Shown here in pieces: positions 61,803 through 64,000 of a stretch of 64,000 nucleotides of DNA. The position numbers and the translations under genes were made by a program. The stretch's first letter is position 1. Every line of letters starts with the position of its first letter. The stretch covers positions 109,713-173,712 of the forward strand of contig DASXES010000024.1 in the NCBI GenBank assembly GCA_036489975.1, read 5' to 3'. The notes under the pieces were generated by a model that was given only the letters and a program-made list of their open reading frames with translations, made no database searches and was not told where the DNA came from. Source of the stretch: Roseiarcus sp036489975 (lineage in GTDB: Bacteria; Pseudomonadota; Alphaproteobacteria; Rhizobiales; Beijerinckiaceae).

Positions 61803-63992
61803 ATGCTGCCAAATATCGTTCTTTTTTCGGGCATAGACTCCGCGAACAATGCATTTGGTCTTTGGCGGACCGACGGTACGGTAACCGGAACGTTTGAACT
61901 GACCACCAGCGGGCAAGCTCCGGTCCCCGGCATACCTGCGATTAATGGTGAAGCGGCCTACGGATTCCTGCCCGACCCTCCGTGGTCTTTGGACCTGACT
62001 GTTTTCAATGATCAGGTGCTTTTCGTCGGTCGATCTACCGTAACCAACTACGGCTTGTGGACGACCGACGGCACAGGCGCCGGCACGCATGAACTCACCG
62101 GCATCGTCGGGGCGAATGCGGCGGGGGTCTTGGCCGCCGCCGCGACCAAGACGAACTCGCCCGACTTCACCGTCTACAATGGCGAAGTCCTGTTCAATGG
62201 CCGCGACAACGCCTCAACGCCTCTCCAAAGCCTCTGGACGACGAACGGAACAGCGGCCGGCACCCATGAGGTGACCGGCGTCAACGGGGCGTTGTCGACC
62301 GGGCTCAACCCGGGAGTCAACCCGACCGACATGACCGTCTTCAATGGCAAGGTTCTCTTCAACGGCGTGGACACTGCGGGCCATCAGGGACTTTGGGTGA
62401 CCGACGGCACGGGGCCGGGAACCCAGGAGCTGAACGTCGGCGCGGCGGCTTCGGCGACTGGCATTGACCCGACCGACATGACGGTCCTCGGCGACGAAGT
62501 GCTGTTCAACGGCGTCGACTCCAGCGGGCTTTCCGGACTTTGGGCGTGGAACGGAACCAGCGCGACGGAAATCCTCGCGGGAGGAGGCGCTTCGAACACG
62601 GCGGGATTGAACCCGACCGATATAACCGTCTTCGGCGACGAGTTGCTGTTCAACGGCCTCGATGCGAATGGCCACGCGCAATTGTGGGTGACAAACGGGA
62701 CGGCCGCCGGCACCTTCCAACTGACCGGGGTCACCGGCGCGAGTGCTTCCGCCAGCGCTTCGGGTATCGCTCCGAGCGGTCTCACGGTCTACGACGGCAA
62801 GGTCCTTTTCAGCGGGCGTGACGCGACGGGTCAGTTTCAGTTGTGGGAGACAGATGGAACCGTGGCCGGCACCCAGGAGGTGACGACCGCGGCGAATGGG
62901 TTTCGACAAGGGCTGAGCCCGAGCAACATGGAAGTCTACGGCGATGAAGTGTTGTTCCAGGGGTTGGACTCGAATGGGTATTTCCACACTCTATGGGCGA
63001 CGAACGGCACGGCAGCGGGGACGCACGAGGTCGTGCCGCCCGGCAGCGCCAACACGTTCTCGTTCGGCTTCAGTCCGACTGATATGACGGCGATCGGAAC
63101 CACCACCACAAGTGAGACTCCAGTTCCTGCTGACATCCTGTGGCGGAACGCCTCGACCGGGGGCGTCGAGCTCTGGAGCCCGAACGGCTCGGGGGGCTTC
63201 ACCTACGAGAACCTCGGCGCTGTCAGCACAAGCTGGCAAATCCAGGGGACAGGAGACTTCACCGGCAGCGGCGAAGACGGCATTCTGTGGCGCAACGCCT
63301 CCACTGGAGGGGTCGAGCTCTGGAACGCGAATGGCTCGGGCGGTTTCACCTACCAAGCCCTGAACCCGGTCAACACCAACTGGAAGATCCAGGGAACCGG
63401 AGACTTCACCGGCAGCGGCTCAGACGACATTCTGTGGCGCAACGCGTCCACTGGGGGTGTCGAGCTTTGGAACTCGAATGGCTCGGGCGGTTTCACCTAC
63501 GAAGCCTTGAACCCGGTCAACACCAACTGGAAGATCCAGGGAACCGGAGACTTCACCGGCAGCGGCTCAGACGACATTCTGTGGCGCAACACGTCCACTG
63601 GGGGCGTCGAGCTTTGGAACTCGAACGGCTCGGGCGGCTTCACCTACGAAGCCCTGAACCCTGTGAACTCCGCCTGGCAGATCGCGGGAACTGGGGATTT
63701 CACCGGCGACGGCTCAGACGACATTCTGTGGCGCAATTCATCGACCGGGCGTGTCGAGCTCTGGAACTCTAACGGCTCCGGGGGGTTCACCTACCAGAAC
63801 CTCGGCGTTGTCAGCAAGAGCTGGCAGATCGCAGACGCCGGCGATTTCACCGGCGGCGGGGCGGACAGCATCCTGTGGCGCAATTCGTCAAGCGGGGCTG
63901 TCGAGCTCTGGAATCCGAATGGCTCGGGCGGCTTCACCTACGAAGCCCTGAACCCCGTCAGCACGAGCTGGCAGATCTTCAAGCACAGCTGA
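61803..63992 (+). CDS. large repeat protein: ELWxTDGT repeats plus 49-residue VCBS/FG-GAP-like tandem repeats
   Basis: About 729 residues from the ATG at 61803, which has GAGG six bases upstream; an earlier TTG start (61731) is possible. No signal peptide is visible. The first ~430 residues contain eight copies of a GLWxTDGTxxGTHELTG-type motif (e.g. YGLWTTDGTGAGTHEL, HAQLWVTNGTAAGTFQL, FHTLWATNGTAAGTHEV), the ELWxTDGT family of beta-propeller-like repeats. The C-terminal part has 5.8 copies of a 49-residue unit (ILWRNASTGGVELWNSNGSG, then GDFTGSGSDD), FG-GAP/VCBS-like with acidic calcium-type loops. Such proteins are often secreted by a type I system; the C-terminus (SWQIFKHS) does not show a clear signal. 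Adhesin or surface role is inference. Confidence 0.85.
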   Translation: MLPNIVLFSGIDSANNAFGLWRTDGTVTGTFELTTSGQAPVPGIPAINGEAAYGFLPDPPWSLDLTVFNDQVLFVGRSTVTNYGLWTTDGTGAGTHELTGIVGANAAGVLAAAATKTNSPDFTVYNGEVLFNGRDNASTPLQSLWTTNGTAAGTHEVTGVNGALSTGLNPGVNPTDMTVFNGKVLFNGVDTAGHQGLWVTDGTGPGTQELNVGAAASATGIDPTDMTVLGDEVLFNGVDSSGLSGLWAWNGTSATEILAGGGASNTAGLNPTDITVFGDELLFNGLDANGHAQLWVTNGTAAGTFQLTGVTGASASASASGIAPSGLTVYDGKVLFSGRDATGQFQLWETDGTVAGTQEVTTAANGFRQGLSPSNMEVYGDEVLFQGLDSNGYFHTLWATNGTAAGTHEVVPPGSANTFSFGFSPTDMTAIGTTTTSETPVPADILWRNASTGGVELWSPNGSGGFTYENLGAVSTSWQIQGTGDFTGSGEDGILWRNASTGGVELWNANGSGGFTYQALNPVNTNWKIQGTGDFTGSGSDDILWRNASTGGVELWNSNGSGGFTYEALNPVNTNWKIQGTGDFTGSGSDDILWRNTSTGGVELWNSNGSGGFTYEALNPVNSAWQIAGTGDFTGDGSDDILWRNSSTGRVELWNSNGSGGFTYQNLGVVSKSWQIADAGDFTGGGADSILWRNSSSGAVELWNPNGSGGFTYEALNPVSTSWQIFKHS
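63135..63989 (+). repeat. 147-bp tandem repeat array, 5.8 units, within the repeat protein
   Basis: Units start at 63135, 63282, 63429, 63576, 63723 and 63870, each with a codon for the Ile of ILWRN. Units two and three are nearly identical at DNA level, differing at roughly eight of 147 positions, which indicates recent duplication; the first, fifth and sixth are more diverged. Confidence 0.9.
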
Positions 63993-64000
63993 TTTTAGCG

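Overview
The window is a GC-rich chromosomal segment of a free-living alphaproteobacterium of the order Rhizobiales (Hyphomicrobiales). Support comes from the aapQMP/aapJ amino-acid transporter, an hdaA-type DnaA regulator, the sufBCDST order, a zf-CHCC protein, the TPR lipoprotein/rpsU/DUF2093 neighbourhood, and two perfect matches to the EcfG general-stress promoter (GGAAC-N16-CGTT). A genuine pqqA points to PQQ use and hence possibly to a methylotroph-like lineage (Methylocystaceae, Beijerinckiaceae or Methylobacteriaceae). That placement is inference; no 16S or marker tree was run. I see no rRNA, tRNA, CRISPR array, insertion sequence or phage genes. About 60 protein genes are supported.

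Layout. 0-3.3 kb: small proteins (an HTH-like protein, a two-helix membrane protein, DUF1330, a TadE/G-like pilus protein under a stress promoter) in loose, repeat-containing DNA. 3.3-7.5 kb: trans-aconitate methyltransferase, a membrane diguanylate cyclase, and a ring-cleaving dioxygenase/hydrolase pair. 7.5-11.7 kb: a four-gene MCE (Mla-like) lipid-transport operon on the minus strand. 12.1-16.4 kb: an XRE-cupin regulator, an orphan pqqA, an SDR, and an LpxH-like phosphoesterase with a glycosyltransferase. 16.4-25.8 kb: carbon metabolism (transaldolase, an aldolase-like/PfkB/phosphatase operon, gluconokinase), a stress ferritin-like protein, DUF3089 hydrolase, SDR, PAP2 phosphatase and argG. 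26.2-31.2 kb: an ATP-grasp/alpha-E fusion, a transglutaminase, a zinc-finger protein and a flavin monooxygenase. 31.2-39.6 kb: aapQMP, then the SUF iron-sulfur operon. 39.8-50.4 kb: HerA-like ATPase, ppx, ppk1, purN-purM, a CDP-alcohol phosphatidyltransferase, a VOC protein, AI-2E permease and hdaA. 50.5-57.4 kb: a PLD-family protein, a molybdopterin oxidoreductase, accB-accC and a winged-helix/TPR regulator. 57.6-64 kb: a small secreted protein, TPR lipoprotein, rpsU, DUF2093, aapJ and a large repeat protein built from ELWxTDGT and 49-residue tandem repeats.

How the genes work together. Most units are housekeeping: Fe-S assembly, polyphosphate turnover, purine and arginine synthesis, fatty-acid initiation, and envelope lipid transport. 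The accessory points of interest are: the pqqA gene without pqqBCDE, with its own promoter and a leader hairpin; two EcfG-type promoters; a ~70-bp sequence present in two convergent intergenic regions 42 kb apart, one beside a 12-bp perfect stem; a 20-bp motif repeated in two intergenic regions; the uncharacterised aldolase-like/PfkB/phosphatase operon; and the fused ATP-grasp/alpha-E protein coupled to a transglutaminase.
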